The position numbers and the translations under genes were made by a program. A stretch of DNA of 64,000 nt from CAXBNB01 sp049115735 (lineage in GTDB: Bacteria; Bacteroidota; Bacteroidia; Cytophagales; Cyclobacteriaceae): the NCBI GenBank assembly GCA_049115735.1, contig JAGDZP010000009.1, positions 1 through 64,000 on the forward strand, read 5' to 3'. Shown here piece by piece: positions 1 to 7,734 of the stretch (position 1 is the stretch's first letter; the number at the start of each line of letters is the position of its first letter). Under the pieces are notes generated by a model. It searched no databases. It saw only the letters and a list, made by a program, of their open reading frames with translations, and was not told the origin of the DNA.

Positions 1-68
1 CCGCTTTTCTGAAATGCTAATTTCTGATTGATTTGGATGTCATTTTAAGGGTTCATTTGTTTGTTCCC

Positions 69-156
69 AAAACCCGCGCGGGTTTCACTCAAAGTCCGCG
101 CGGGGTTTGTCCAAAGTCCCCGCGGGTTTTGTCTAAAGTCCGCGCAGGTTTTGAAG
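69..156. repeat. Four tandem 22-bp GC-rich repeats
   Basis: Four head-to-tail units of exactly 22 bp (69-90, 91-112, 113-134, 135-156) share the pattern AAAGTCCGCGCGGGTTTTGT with a few substitutions. Each unit carries a CCGCGCGG-like palindromic core, strikingly GC-rich against the AT-rich surroundings. There are no spacers between units, so it is a simple tandem array and not a CRISPR. Function is unknown; it could be a protein-binding array or a replication-slippage product. Confidence 0.85.
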
Positions 157-258
157 GATTGAATTTTGACAGATGTTTGTATTATTTTTTCCTTAAAACC
201 TAAGGGTTGTAGAAAGGTAAAGACTCCTCTATTTCAATGCGGAATGTTGGATTAGCAT

Positions 259-356
259 ATTCCCGGCTGCTTGTCCGTCCACTGACGGATGCCGGGATCT
301 GTTGGAGTGGAGCAAGACGCCAAGAGACCCCAGATCGGGTATGGGGATTATTCTAT
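259..356. repeat. Dispersed intergenic repeat, left copy
   Basis: This block matches 3023-3102 in the same orientation. Both start with ATTCCCGGC, reach GCCGGGATCT, then run through TTGGAGTGG, GAGACCCCAGA and GGGGATTATTCTAT with few mismatches. The left copy has about 20 extra bases between the CCCGGC and GCCGGG arms. Both contain a CCCCAGA...GGGG inverted repeat (328-346 here). The two copies flank the permease gene at 572-3010. Confidence 0.8.
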
Positions 357-571
357 TTTTTTGCATTCACTGTAATACCGTTTCTCTCATCCGATCACTG
401 GTATTCAAATTTGACAATGAGACTCTTCGTTGCACTCAGAGTGACAAGGGAACATTGGATATCAATATTGATGGGAAGCACCTACTTTGTCATTCTGAAT
501 GGAGCGAAGAACTTGCCACTACCATTTCTGTTTGTGAAGACACAAACCGAGGCGTTAAGTATTTATTGGTT

Positions 572-3010
572 CTATTCATATCGTATTAATCTTGCCGGAT
601 TCATCGATGATGCCCGCCAACTCTGCCAGATGATGGTGAAAGCTGCAACAGCAACGGTTAAAGTAATTGCTACCCCGAATACCCACCATGGTAAGTCTGT
701 GCGATAAGGGTAATTATCCAACCAGCTCTGCATGGCGACCCAGCCAATAGGAATAGCCAATGCAGCCGATACCAATATCGTTTTTATAAAAGGTAATGTG
801 AGAATATTCAAGATCTGAATGGAAGAAGCTCCCATTATTTTTCTGATGCCCACCTCCTTGATTCTGATTTTGATAGCATGGGTGGCTACTCCAAGCAAGC
901 CCATGCACGCAACTAGTATCGCCAGTGTGGTAAAACAGCCTATGAGAGTAGCGAAATTATCATCATCAGCATAGTTCTCATCGTAAAAATTATCGAGGAA
1001 TTCAATATTCGGTCTTTTCCCCACTATTTTCTCTACTTCCTCTTCTACAAAACGAAGAGTGGATGGCATATCTACTGGGGAAATGTCCGCAATCATGTTA
1101 AACCCATACTGACCATACCAGAAAAACATAGGTTCAATAGGATTGTTTATTGAATTAAGGTGAAAATCCTTTACTACTCCAATTACATTAAGCCTCGCTT
1201 GATTAATTTTTCCCTGAAGTCTGATTGGATTTTCAGCACCTAAGATTTTGGCGGCTGATTCGTTCAACACAATATTATAACTCCAGCTATTTGAATCTGA
1301 ATTACTGTTTTTTAAATCATCTTGGTTCCTTTTATTGAAAAAGCTTCCACGAGTTATTTCTAGTCCTAGAGTTTTTGCATAATCTTCATCTACGATCACT
1401 CCAACCCATTGATGATCTATTCCATCAAACTTAAGGGTGAAACGAGCCATGCCTATACTTCTATTTTCTCCCGGTACACCACCAACACCCGCATAGCTTA
1501 CATTATTGATCTTTGGATTGGTCAGCAGATTCTGTTTGACAACATCAGTTTTTTCGTTCCAATTGGACCGTTTAAAAGGAAAGACAATCCTTTCACTTTT
1601 ACTAAGGCCGGTATCAGCATTTTTCATAAAATATACCTGTCTAAACGCAGTGATAGTGCTGATTAGTAAAATAATGGTGATGGTAAATTGAAGGATCAGG
1701 TTTATTTTCCTGAAATTAAATCCTTTAGTTGCATTATTTGTGATCCCTTTAATTGATGCTGCAGGTTGGAATGAGGATAAATAAAATGCTGGAACCCCTC
1801 CGGACATCAGGCAAATAACCACAAGCCCAATCATTAGTGTAAAAAGGGTGCGCGGATTAAGTATTTCCTCAAAATTAAGTTGAGAATCAAGTAGTCCACT
1901 AAAGAAGGGTAATAAGCTATGAACGAATATCATTGCCAGAATCGTAGATATGAAACAGACAAGCGACACTTCTCCTAAGAATTGTAAAAAAACATTTATT
2001 CTTGAAGCACCTGATATTTTCTTAATCCCGACTTCTTTACTCCTTTCCAGTGATTTAGCACTATTTAGATTGATGAAATTGATGCAACCCAATAAAAGTG
2101 TGAAAAATGCTATAGAAATATATGCCAATACTTTTTTCTTGTCACCATGCTGCGCGGGTACTATTTCCGGAACTTGTCCACCATTAAAATATATATCTCC
2201 AAGGGGACGTAACTTGAAATGATGCGTTGCTTCTGATCTGTTTGATTTCCAATTTTCAGGGTAATTTGACCAGACGATTTTCGATATCTTCTTTTCTAAT
2301 GCTTTAGTATCCTTTGTAGGATTCAGTTTAACATAGATATGATATCTCCTTGGACTCCAACGGTCCAACTTGAGCTTCTCACCATTTCTCTCAAATTCCG
2401 CGTGACCTTGAAGGGTAACAAATGACCGCAACATCTTGAATGGAATATGAAAATTGGAGACATCTTTTATTACACCAGTCACTACCAATTTCTCGTTCAA
2501 GACTTTACCGATAGGATTTTCATCGGCAAAGACTGTTTTTGCAAAACTTTCGGTTAACACTACTGTATTTTTTTCAGTCAGTGCTGTTTCTCTGTTCCCT
2601 GCCAAAAACTCGAAAGAAAAAACATCAAAGAATTGATTGTCGGTGTATAGAACTAACCCTGCTTGAAATTGTTTTTCAGTTCCATTGGAATTTTCAATAT
2701 TCACTGTACTTTTTCCATTGCCCATTATTCTGAATCGAACAGAGTATTCTATTTCTGGTAAGTTGTCGGTCAAAAGAGGGGCGATAATGGTTGAGTGGCC
2801 ACAAGATTGCTCACCAGCATTGTTTATCTCTAGCCGATAAATGCTGTCAATATGTTTATTGAACTCATCATAGGTCATTTCATGATCTACCCATAGTAGA
2901 ATGAGCAAGAAAACGGTTAAACCAGCCGTCATACCAAATAGCTCAATGAAGGAGCTCAATGGAGACCTGATGAAGTGGCGGTAGGCGAGTACTATAAAGT
3001 TTTTGAACAT
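572..3010 (-). CDS. FtsX/MacB-like ABC transporter permease
   Basis: This is an 812-residue inner-membrane permease of the FtsX family in the Bacteroidota double-module form. An N-terminal membrane helix near residues 22-42 is followed by a MacB-type periplasmic domain. A first FtsX block of three helices starts near 290 with the conserved LERSKEVGIKKISGAS loop. A second helix and periplasmic domain follow, and a last FtsX block carries IRIKEVGIRKIMGAS. Such permeases pair with a LolD/MacB-type ATPase, and none is adjacent. Family members are linked to efflux, lipoprotein release or envelope stress. The gene is divergent from a sigma-54-type regulator at 3639, a common arrangement in Cytophagales, so regulation by that pair is likely. 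Its substrate cannot be read from the sequence. Confidence 0.9.
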   Translation of the reverse strand: MFKNFIVLAYRHFIRSPLSSFIELFGMTAGLTVFLLILLWVDHEMTYDEFNKHIDSIYRLEINNAGEQSCGHSTIIAPLLTDNLPEIEYSVRFRIMGNGKSTVNIENSNGTEKQFQAGLVLYTDNQFFDVFSFEFLAGNRETALTEKNTVVLTESFAKTVFADENPIGKVLNEKLVVTGVIKDVSNFHIPFKMLRSFVTLQGHAEFERNGEKLKLDRWSPRRYHIYVKLNPTKDTKALEKKISKIVWSNYPENWKSNRSEATHHFKLRPLGDIYFNGGQVPEIVPAQHGDKKKVLAYISIAFFTLLLGCINFINLNSAKSLERSKEVGIKKISGASRINVFLQFLGEVSLVCFISTILAMIFVHSLLPFFSGLLDSQLNFEEILNPRTLFTLMIGLVVICLMSGGVPAFYLSSFQPAASIKGITNNATKGFNFRKINLILQFTITIILLISTITAFRQVYFMKNADTGLSKSERIVFPFKRSNWNEKTDVVKQNLLTNPKINNVSYAGVGGVPGENRSIGMARFTLKFDGIDHQWVGVIVDEDYAKTLGLEITRGSFFNKRNQDDLKNSNSDSNSWSYNIVLNESAAKILGAENPIRLQGKINQARLNVIGVVKDFHLNSINNPIEPMFFWYGQYGFNMIADISPVDMPSTLRFVEEEVEKIVGKRPNIEFLDNFYDENYADDDNFATLIGCFTTLAILVACMGLLGVATHAIKIRIKEVGIRKIMGASSIQILNILTLPFIKTILVSAALAIPIGWVAMQSWLDNYPYRTDLPWWVFGVAITLTVAVAAFTIIWQSWRASSMNPARLIRYE

Positions 3011-3022
3011 ATTCTTTTATTT

Positions 3023-3102
3023 ATTCCCGGCCTTGTGCCGGGATCTCTTGGAGTGGTGCAAGACCCCATGAGACCCCAGAACAGGTCTGGGGATTATTCT
3101 AT
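3023..3102. repeat. Dispersed intergenic repeat, right copy
   Basis: This is the second copy of the element at 259-356, in the same orientation, starting 13 bp upstream of the permease start codon. It contains CCCGGCCTTGTGCCGGG as a hairpin and CCCCAGA-N5-TCTGGGG (3074-3092) as a second one. Because it abuts the permease start, it probably lies in the permease leader or promoter. Confidence 0.8.
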
Positions 3103-3110
3103 ATTTGTGC

Positions 3111-3179
3111 CGTCACTGCGAGGAGGTATGACGAAGCAGTCTCTAACGATGAGATCGCTTCTCTCCGCTCGCGATGACG
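3111..3179. repeat. Imperfect palindromic intergenic repeat
   Basis: The arms CGTCACTGCGAGGAG and CTCCGCTCGCGATGACG are imperfect inverted copies. Inside them, AGCAGTCTCT and GAGATCGCTT pair again, giving one long hairpin. The layout (CGTCA..GCGAGGAG..GAAGCARTCTC..GAGAT.GCTTC) is a known type of dispersed palindromic repeat seen between genes in many bacteria; it is probably non-autonomous. Confidence 0.7.
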
Positions 3180-3393
3180 ATTTTACAAAAAACCGACAGA
3201 TCCCGGAATAAATCCGGGAATGTCCGGGAATTACTTCTGTTTATTTACAACCCCCGACGAACCACTCTACGACAAGCGGAAGGTCGGGAATCGTTATAAA
3301 AATTTTATATCCTTTCCCAATCCCCGTACCAACTTTGTAATTCGTTTTAAATCAATAAGTTACAAATTTGTTTTCAGATCAAGAATCAAAAAG

Positions 3394-3444
3394 TGTCAAA
3401 TTTTTTGACACTGCACTGTCCAGATTTTTGACACTCATTTGACA
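3394..3444. promoter_or_regulatory. Tandem TGTC-N9-GACA operator-like sites
   Basis: Site 1 is TGTC (3394-3397), nine bases, GACA (3407-3410), inside a perfect inverted repeat with 9-bp arms (3392-3412). Site 2 is TGTC (3417-3420), nine bases, GACA (3430-3433). Their centres are 23 bp apart, about two helical turns. An extra TTTGACA half-site lies at 3438-3444. Spaced tandem palindromes are what an NtrC-type activator dimer binds, and the neighbouring gene encodes one. Binding by that regulator is an inference. Confidence 0.65.
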
Positions 3445-3493
3445 AGCGCATATACATTCCCTAATTTCATTTTGAGATTGATTCTTGATACAG

Positions 3494-3572
3494 AGTGGTC
3501 AGACGACTTTATTGAAGACTGAAACAAACAATCCAACTAGAGCTAATTTGCTTGGATAGTCGTCCGACCACT
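3494..3572. repeat. 15-bp inverted repeat with nested stems in regulator leader
   Basis: AGTGGTCAGACGACT (3494-3508) and AGTCGTCCGACCACT (3558-3572) are inverted copies with one mismatch, 49 bases apart. Inside, ATCCAA (3531-3536) pairs with TTGGAT (3552-3557). A competing pairing is GACTGAA (3517-3523) with TTCAGTC (3572-3578). Mutually exclusive stems just upstream of the response-regulator start (3639) could be a leader switch, or the remnant of a small hairpin element. Confidence 0.6.
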
Positions 3573-3638
3573 TCAGTCCAGGCTGATCGACAAGAAGAAA
3601 AGTTATTTTGACTTCAGAAATAGAAAACAGATCATAAT

Positions 3639-5033
3639 ATGCTAAAAAAAGGCAACATACTAGTAGTGGATGATAACACCAGCATCCTGGAGGCACTGCA
3701 GATGCTTCTGAAGTTTAAGTACGAAAATGTATCCTGTATATCCAATCCCAACCGATTGGTTACCCTACTTAAAAAGGAACACTTTGATGTAATTATCCTG
3801 GATATGAACTTTTCTGCGGGAGTGAATTCAGGCAATGAAGGTTTGTATTGGTTGAAGGAAATACTCAAGATAGACCCGAGCATCAGTGTGATTACCATCA
3901 CAGCCTATGGTGATGTAAACCTGGCTGTGAAATCCCTAAAACTCGGTGCAGCTGATTTTATCCTTAAACCATGGGATAACAAAAAACTGATGGCGACTGT
4001 AGAGTCTAGCTTGAAGTTGAAAAAATCTAAAAGCAAAGTAGAGGTGAGTCCACAAAGCCTGGATATTCCCAAGCCAAAGAGCTTAACAAATAAGAGCGAG
4101 TTAATTGGTTCTTCACCGGCATTTGTTCAGGTGATGGAGATGGTGAGCAAGGTGGCCAAGACAGATGCTAATGTATTGATTACCGGGGAGAATGGTACGG
4201 GTAAGGAATTGATAGCGCGAGAGATCCATAGTCAATCGGAAAGAGCAGGGGAGCAAATGGTGAGCTTAGACCTTGGTGCAGTGAGTAATACCCTGATAGA
4301 AAGCGAACTGTTTGGACATATGAAGGGCTCTTTTACGGATGCCGTAAACGATAGAAAGGGAAAGTTCGAAGAAGCAAACAACGGTACGCTCTTTTTGGAT
4401 GAAATTGGAAACTTGCTATTGGAATCGCAAGTGAAGCTACTGGCGGCTATTCAAAACCGAACCGTCACACCTGTGGGATCGAACAAGGCTATTCCCATCA
4501 ATATCCGCCTGGTTTGTGCTACCAACGCCAACCTGGAAAGCATGTCGCAATCGGGAGAATTTCGTCAGGATCTGCTATACAGGGTGAACACCATTGAGAT
4601 AAAGCTTCCGCCGCTGAGAGACAGAGTAGAGGATATACCTAAACTCGCAGAACATTTTCTGAAAGTGTATTCTGATAAATATATGAAACGTGGCTTGTCT
4701 GTTGGCGCTGAAGTGAAAGAGAACCTAATAAACTACAGCTGGCCAGGGAACATACGAGAGCTACAGCACATGATGGAAAAAGCTGTCATCCTATCCACAG
4801 GAGAGGAGCTGAGTGCCGCTGATTTCAACTTTAAAACCAATCTGCCTAACCCATCATCCAGCAATCCAAAGACCCTGGAGGAAATGGAAAAACTCATGAT
4901 CATAGAAGTAGTCTCAAAACATGATGGCAATATGAGCCTGGCAGCAGATGAGTTAGGCGTGGCACGTCAGACGCTTTACAACAAAATAAAGAGGTTCGAC
5001 CTTGAGGGAGAATTTGAGCACTATGGCAAGTAA
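3639..5033 (+). CDS. Sigma-54-type response regulator (NtrC/AtoC-like)
   Basis: The 464-residue protein has a receiver domain (residues 1-125, acidic pocket at D11/D12, phospho-acceptor D55), a linker, an AAA+ sigma-54 interaction domain (about 150-385) and a Fis-type helix-turn-helix at the end (MSLAADELGVARQTLYNKIK). Walker A reads GENGTGKE and Walker B LFLDEIG. The loop that contacts sigma-54, normally GAFTGA, reads GSFTDA, an altered form whose sigma-54 contact is uncertain. It overlaps the kinase gene that follows by 11 bp, so the two are cotranscribed. It stands divergent to an FtsX permease, with tandem palindromes between them, and probably controls that permease. Confidence 0.92.
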   Translation: MLKKGNILVVDDNTSILEALQMLLKFKYENVSCISNPNRLVTLLKKEHFDVIILDMNFSAGVNSGNEGLYWLKEILKIDPSISVITITAYGDVNLAVKSLKLGAADFILKPWDNKKLMATVESSLKLKKSKSKVEVSPQSLDIPKPKSLTNKSELIGSSPAFVQVMEMVSKVAKTDANVLITGENGTGKELIAREIHSQSERAGEQMVSLDLGAVSNTLIESELFGHMKGSFTDAVNDRKGKFEEANNGTLFLDEIGNLLLESQVKLLAAIQNRTVTPVGSNKAIPINIRLVCATNANLESMSQSGEFRQDLLYRVNTIEIKLPPLRDRVEDIPKLAEHFLKVYSDKYMKRGLSVGAEVKENLINYSWPGNIRELQHMMEKAVILSTGEELSAADFNFKTNLPNPSSSNPKTLEEMEKLMIIEVVSKHDGNMSLAADELGVARQTLYNKIKRFDLEGEFEHYGK

Positions 5034-6369
5034 AAGCACGCACTTAATTCTTTTCATTCGGGTAACGCTCATTACGCTTTCAGCTGTGTTGTTGGGGTTT
5101 TTGCTTTTTGAAACCAAGCAATATCCTCTGGCTTCTCTGGTAGTTATTGCCATACTGGTGCAGACTTTTTTGTTGATAGATTTTAGCAATAAAACCAATA
5201 AGAAAATCACCTACTTTTTTGATGCGGTGCGAAATGATGACTCCTCACTTCATTTTTCGGAGGATGTGCACAGCAAGACTGAGCGCTTTCTCAATATTAG
5301 CCTCAACAAAGTCAATCGCCTGATTCACTCTGTAAAGGAAGAGCAGATATCTCAGGAAAAATACTACTCATACATCCTGGAAAAGGCAATTACTGGCTTT
5401 ATGACCATCGACGGTGGAGGTCATGTGCTGCTCACTAATTCAGCCGCCCAAAACCTCCTTGGATATGAACACTTGACCCATATCAGTCAGCTATCTCGAA
5501 TCAATGAAAAGCTTTTTTTGGCTTTTGAAACACTCAAAGCAGGGGAGAATAAGGTAGTAAAATTTAACAATGAAAAGGAATTGGTTCAGCTTTCATTGAA
5601 GCCGAGTTCGGTTACCATTAAGAACAAAGAATTACTACTTGTCGCTATCAACAACATCAGGAGCGAACTGGAAGAACAGGAAATAGAATCCTGGCTCAGA
5701 CTTATCAGGGTGCTCACCCATGAGATCATGAATTCTGTGGCACCTATCACTTCACTTGCCGAAACTTTGGGTGAGTTTTATGAGGATAAAGAGCAGGTCG
5801 CACAATCAGGACTGGACAATGAAATAGTGCAGAATACGATCAGGGGATTGAATATTATCAAGCAGCGAGGGGAGGGCTTGATCACCTTCGTGGATTCGTA
5901 TAGGAATTTGACCAAGATACCCATCCCTAAGAAGAAGTCTTTCGAAGTTCAGCAATTTTTGGATAGTATTCGAATATTGGTAAGCCAGGAGGAAAACTTC
6001 AAGAAGACTAAAATGACTATTGATGTTTCAGATGAGGTGGATAATATTTTGGCGGACAAAGACCAGCTAACACAAGTACTGATCAATTTGACCAAAAATG
6101 CTTTAGAGGCACTCAATGAAAGAGAGGAAGGATTGGTGACCCTGAAGGCCCAAAAAGAAAATGAAAAAGTGTCCATCAGCGTTGCTGATAACGGGGAAGG
6201 AATCTCTGACGAAGTGAAAGAGCAGATTTTTATTCCTTTCTTCACTACCAAGGAAAAGGGAACTGGTATTGGTTTGAGCTTATCTCATCATATCATGCGC
6301 ATGCATGGAGGACAGCTCAGAGTAAATTCTGAATTGGGCAAGGGTACTGAGTTTACTTTGGTGGTTTGA
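5023..6369 (+). CDS. NtrY-like sensor histidine kinase
   Basis: The protein has 448 residues from ATG 5023. A TTG seven codons upstream is possible, but the ATG has a GAGGGAG ribosome site about 12 nt before it. Two membrane helices (about residues 8-50) have almost no loop between them. A PAS-like segment follows (about 110-210), then the H-box LTHEIMNSVAPITSL, typical of NtrY-type kinases. The ATPase domain shows the N-box NLTKNALEAL, G1 DNGEGI and G2 GTGIGLSLSHHI. It should autophosphorylate on the H-box histidine and pass phosphate to D55 of the overlapping upstream regulator. With no large periplasmic domain, it may sense the membrane or the cytoplasm. Confidence 0.92.
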   Translation: MASKSTHLILFIRVTLITLSAVLLGFLLFETKQYPLASLVVIAILVQTFLLIDFSNKTNKKITYFFDAVRNDDSSLHFSEDVHSKTERFLNISLNKVNRLIHSVKEEQISQEKYYSYILEKAITGFMTIDGGGHVLLTNSAAQNLLGYEHLTHISQLSRINEKLFLAFETLKAGENKVVKFNNEKELVQLSLKPSSVTIKNKELLLVAINNIRSELEEQEIESWLRLIRVLTHEIMNSVAPITSLAETLGEFYEDKEQVAQSGLDNEIVQNTIRGLNIIKQRGEGLITFVDSYRNLTKIPIPKKKSFEVQQFLDSIRILVSQEENFKKTKMTIDVSDEVDNILADKDQLTQVLINLTKNALEALNEREEGLVTLKAQKENEKVSISVADNGEGISDEVKEQIFIPFFTTKEKGTGIGLSLSHHIMRMHGGQLRVNSELGKGTEFTLVV

Positions 6370-6494
6370 AAAGCTTCGAAAGTAGCGCGTCATGCCCGTG
6401 AAGACGGGCATCTCATTGAGTAAATCCAGCAACGTTTACTAATTGGTTGAAGTTAATAAGACTAGAGCTAGTTGAGTTTATTAGTACTCAAATC

Positions 6495-6590
6495 GTCATC
6501 CTGAACTTGTTTCAGGATCTCTAAGAACACGCTATGTACCAAATAGATTCTGAAATACCTGCCTGACGGCAGTCAGGAATTCAGAGTGAC
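6495..6590. repeat. Dispersed hairpin repeat of the GTCATCCTGAAC type
   Basis: Outer ends GTCATCCTGAA and TTCAGAGTGAC are imperfect inverted copies. Between them are two shorter hairpins: CCTGAACTTGTTTCAGG and CCTGCCTGACGGCAGTCAGG. This layout is a widespread intergenic repeat in Bacteroidota, and fragments of it also appear in 430-510. It looks like a non-autonomous element. Confidence 0.7.
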
Positions 6591-6670
6591 CTGCCTTTTT
6601 AGAGGATCGAGTGGATTCCGGCTTAAAGAGCTAGCTGAAGTCAAAAGTTGAAAAATGTTGACAACAAAAA

Positions 6671-6694
6671 AAGCCGATCAACTGATCGGCTTTT
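6671..6694 (-). terminator. Intrinsic terminator of sucD
   Basis: AAGCCGATCA and TGATCGGCTT pair perfectly around AC. On the minus strand the stem is followed by a run of T residues (the A-run at 6666-6672), so it ends the sucD transcript about 25 nt after its stop codon. Confidence 0.88.
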
Positions 6695-6718
6695 GAATAT
6701 CATACTCGCTGAAATTTC

Positions 6719-7594
6719 TTAGGCAGAAATGGCTTTTGCGATAGTCTCTCCAATGTCTGCTGGAGAATTTACCACATGAATACCACATTCTCCCATGATC
6801 TTCATTTTAGCTTCTGCAGTATCGTCAGCACCACCGATGATAGCACCAGCATGTCCCATTCTTTTACCTTTCGGAGCAGTTTGTCCTGCGATGAACCCAA
6901 CCACTGGTTTGGGGTTACCTTGAGCCTGTATCCAACGAGCAGCTTCAGCTTCGTAGTTTCCACCAATCTCTCCAATCATCACAATAGCATCAGTCTCAGG
7001 ATCATTCATCAATAGCTCTACAGCCTGCTTGGTAGAAGTTCCAATTATTGGATCTCCACCGATACCGATTGCCGTTGATATACCCAATCCGGCTTTTACT
7101 ACCTGATCGGCTGCCTCATATGTCAATGTTCCAGACTTGGATACAATTCCTACTTTTCCTTGAGTGAAAACGAATCCAGGCATGATGCCAACTTTGGCTT
7201 CTCCCGGCGTAATGACACCTGGGCAGTTAGGTCCAACCAATGTCACATCTTTGTCCTTTAGGTAATTTTTGGCGGTCACCATATCCTTCACAGGAATACC
7301 CTCTGTAATGGTTACGATCACCTTGATGCCGGCATCAGCTGCTTCCATGATAGCATCAGCGGCAAATGCAGGTGGTACGAAGATGATGGATACATCAGCT
7401 CCGGCTTGTTCCACTGCTTCTTTTACAGTATTGAATACCGGTCTGTCGAGGTGTGTTTGTCCACCTTTACCTGGCGTAACACCACCCACAACGTTCGATC
7501 CGTACTCGATCATTTGCGAAGCGTGAAATGTTCCTTCAGAGCCTGTAAAACCCTGAACAATTATTTTTGAATCTTTATTAACTAATACACTCAT
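6719..7594 (-). CDS. sucD: Succinate-CoA ligase, alpha subunit
   Basis: The 291-residue subunit has the usual family length. It catalyses, with SucB, succinyl-CoA + ADP/GDP + Pi to succinate + CoA + NTP in the TCA cycle. The CoA-binding Rossmann half at the N terminus contains GFTGSEGTFHASQM. The ligase half carries the active-site histidine in GHAGAIIGG near residue 246, the residue phosphorylated during turnover. The gene stands alone with its own promoter (7612-7642) and terminator (6671-6694); sucB is not in the window, as is common in Bacteroidota. Confidence 0.97.
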   Translation of the reverse strand: MSVLVNKDSKIIVQGFTGSEGTFHASQMIEYGSNVVGGVTPGKGGQTHLDRPVFNTVKEAVEQAGADVSIIFVPPAFAADAIMEAADAGIKVIVTITEGIPVKDMVTAKNYLKDKDVTLVGPNCPGVITPGEAKVGIMPGFVFTQGKVGIVSKSGTLTYEAADQVVKAGLGISTAIGIGGDPIIGTSTKQAVELLMNDPETDAIVMIGEIGGNYEAEAARWIQAQGNPKPVVGFIAGQTAPKGKRMGHAGAIIGGADDTAEAKMKIMGECGIHVVNSPADIGETIAKAISA

Positions 7595-7611
7595 GCGTTT
7601 TCAATTTTGTG

Positions 7612-7642
7612 CAAAAATAGAAGAATAAAACTCTTAAGCAAA
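7612..7642 (-). promoter_or_regulatory. Bacteroidota-type promoter of sucD
   Basis: Read on the minus strand, TTTG (complement of 7639-7642) is followed by exactly 19 nt and then TATTTTTG (complement of 7612-7619). This is a full match to the TTTG-N19-TAnnTTTG consensus. The -7 element lies about 18 nt upstream of the sucD start codon, implying a very short leader. Confidence 0.8.
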
Positions 7643-7734
7643 GGATGTATTTTATTAGCCTGAAGAAAATCATGGTCAATGATTGACCAGGCCAATGAAG
7701 GCATTTTCTATAGAAATCGTAGCATGAAGAAGCC

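Larger units (their letters stand above)
1..571. other. Repeat-filled intergenic stretch, no convincing gene
   Basis: No reading frame here resembles a protein. The stretch holds a GC-rich 22-bp tandem repeat (69-156), a copy of a dispersed repeat (259-356), and debris of common Bacteroidota intergenic repeats, such as CATTCTGAATGGAGCGAAG near 491-509 and CACTCAGAGTGACAAGG near 433-449. The short open frames over 237-707 run across these repeats and have no domain or signal, so they are read as chance. The permease gene on the minus strand ends at 572. Confidence 0.75.
3011..3638. other. Intergenic region between divergent permease and regulator
   Basis: This gap of about 630 bp has no convincing gene. 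From left to right it holds the right copy of the dispersed repeat (3023-3102), a second palindromic repeat (3111-3179), short inverted CCCGGAATAAATCCGGG debris (3191-3207), tandem TGTC-N9-GACA sites (3394-3433) with an extra half-site (3438-3444), and a 15-bp inverted repeat (3494-3572). Transcripts of both the permease and the regulator must start here, but no clear TAnnTTTG promoter could be assigned. Confidence 0.8.
6370..6718. other. Intergenic stretch with hairpins and repeat debris
   Basis: There is no gene here. A perfect hairpin ATGCCCGT-GAAG-ACGGGCAT (6392-6411) sits just after the kinase stop but lacks a T-run. TACTAAT/ATTAGTA (6437-6443/6480-6486) encloses the palindrome ACTAGAGCTAGT (6461-6472). 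A dispersed hairpin repeat (6495-6590) and the sucD terminator (6671-6694) follow. Confidence 0.75.

Noticed and set aside
69..156. CRISPR-like array
   Set aside because: Units follow each other without spacers, are only 22 bp, and no cas gene is in the window.
237..707. Two overlapping open frames that could be taken as small genes
   Set aside because: They run across dispersed repeats and into the end of the permease gene, with no domain, signal peptide or ribosome site.
3445..3638. Sigma-54 (-24/-12) promoter ahead of the regulator
   Set aside because: No GG-N10-GC pair with the flanking consensus could be found in the stretch.
5002..5022. TTG start for the sensor kinase
   Set aside because: ATG 5023 has a good ribosome site and starts directly before the first membrane helix.
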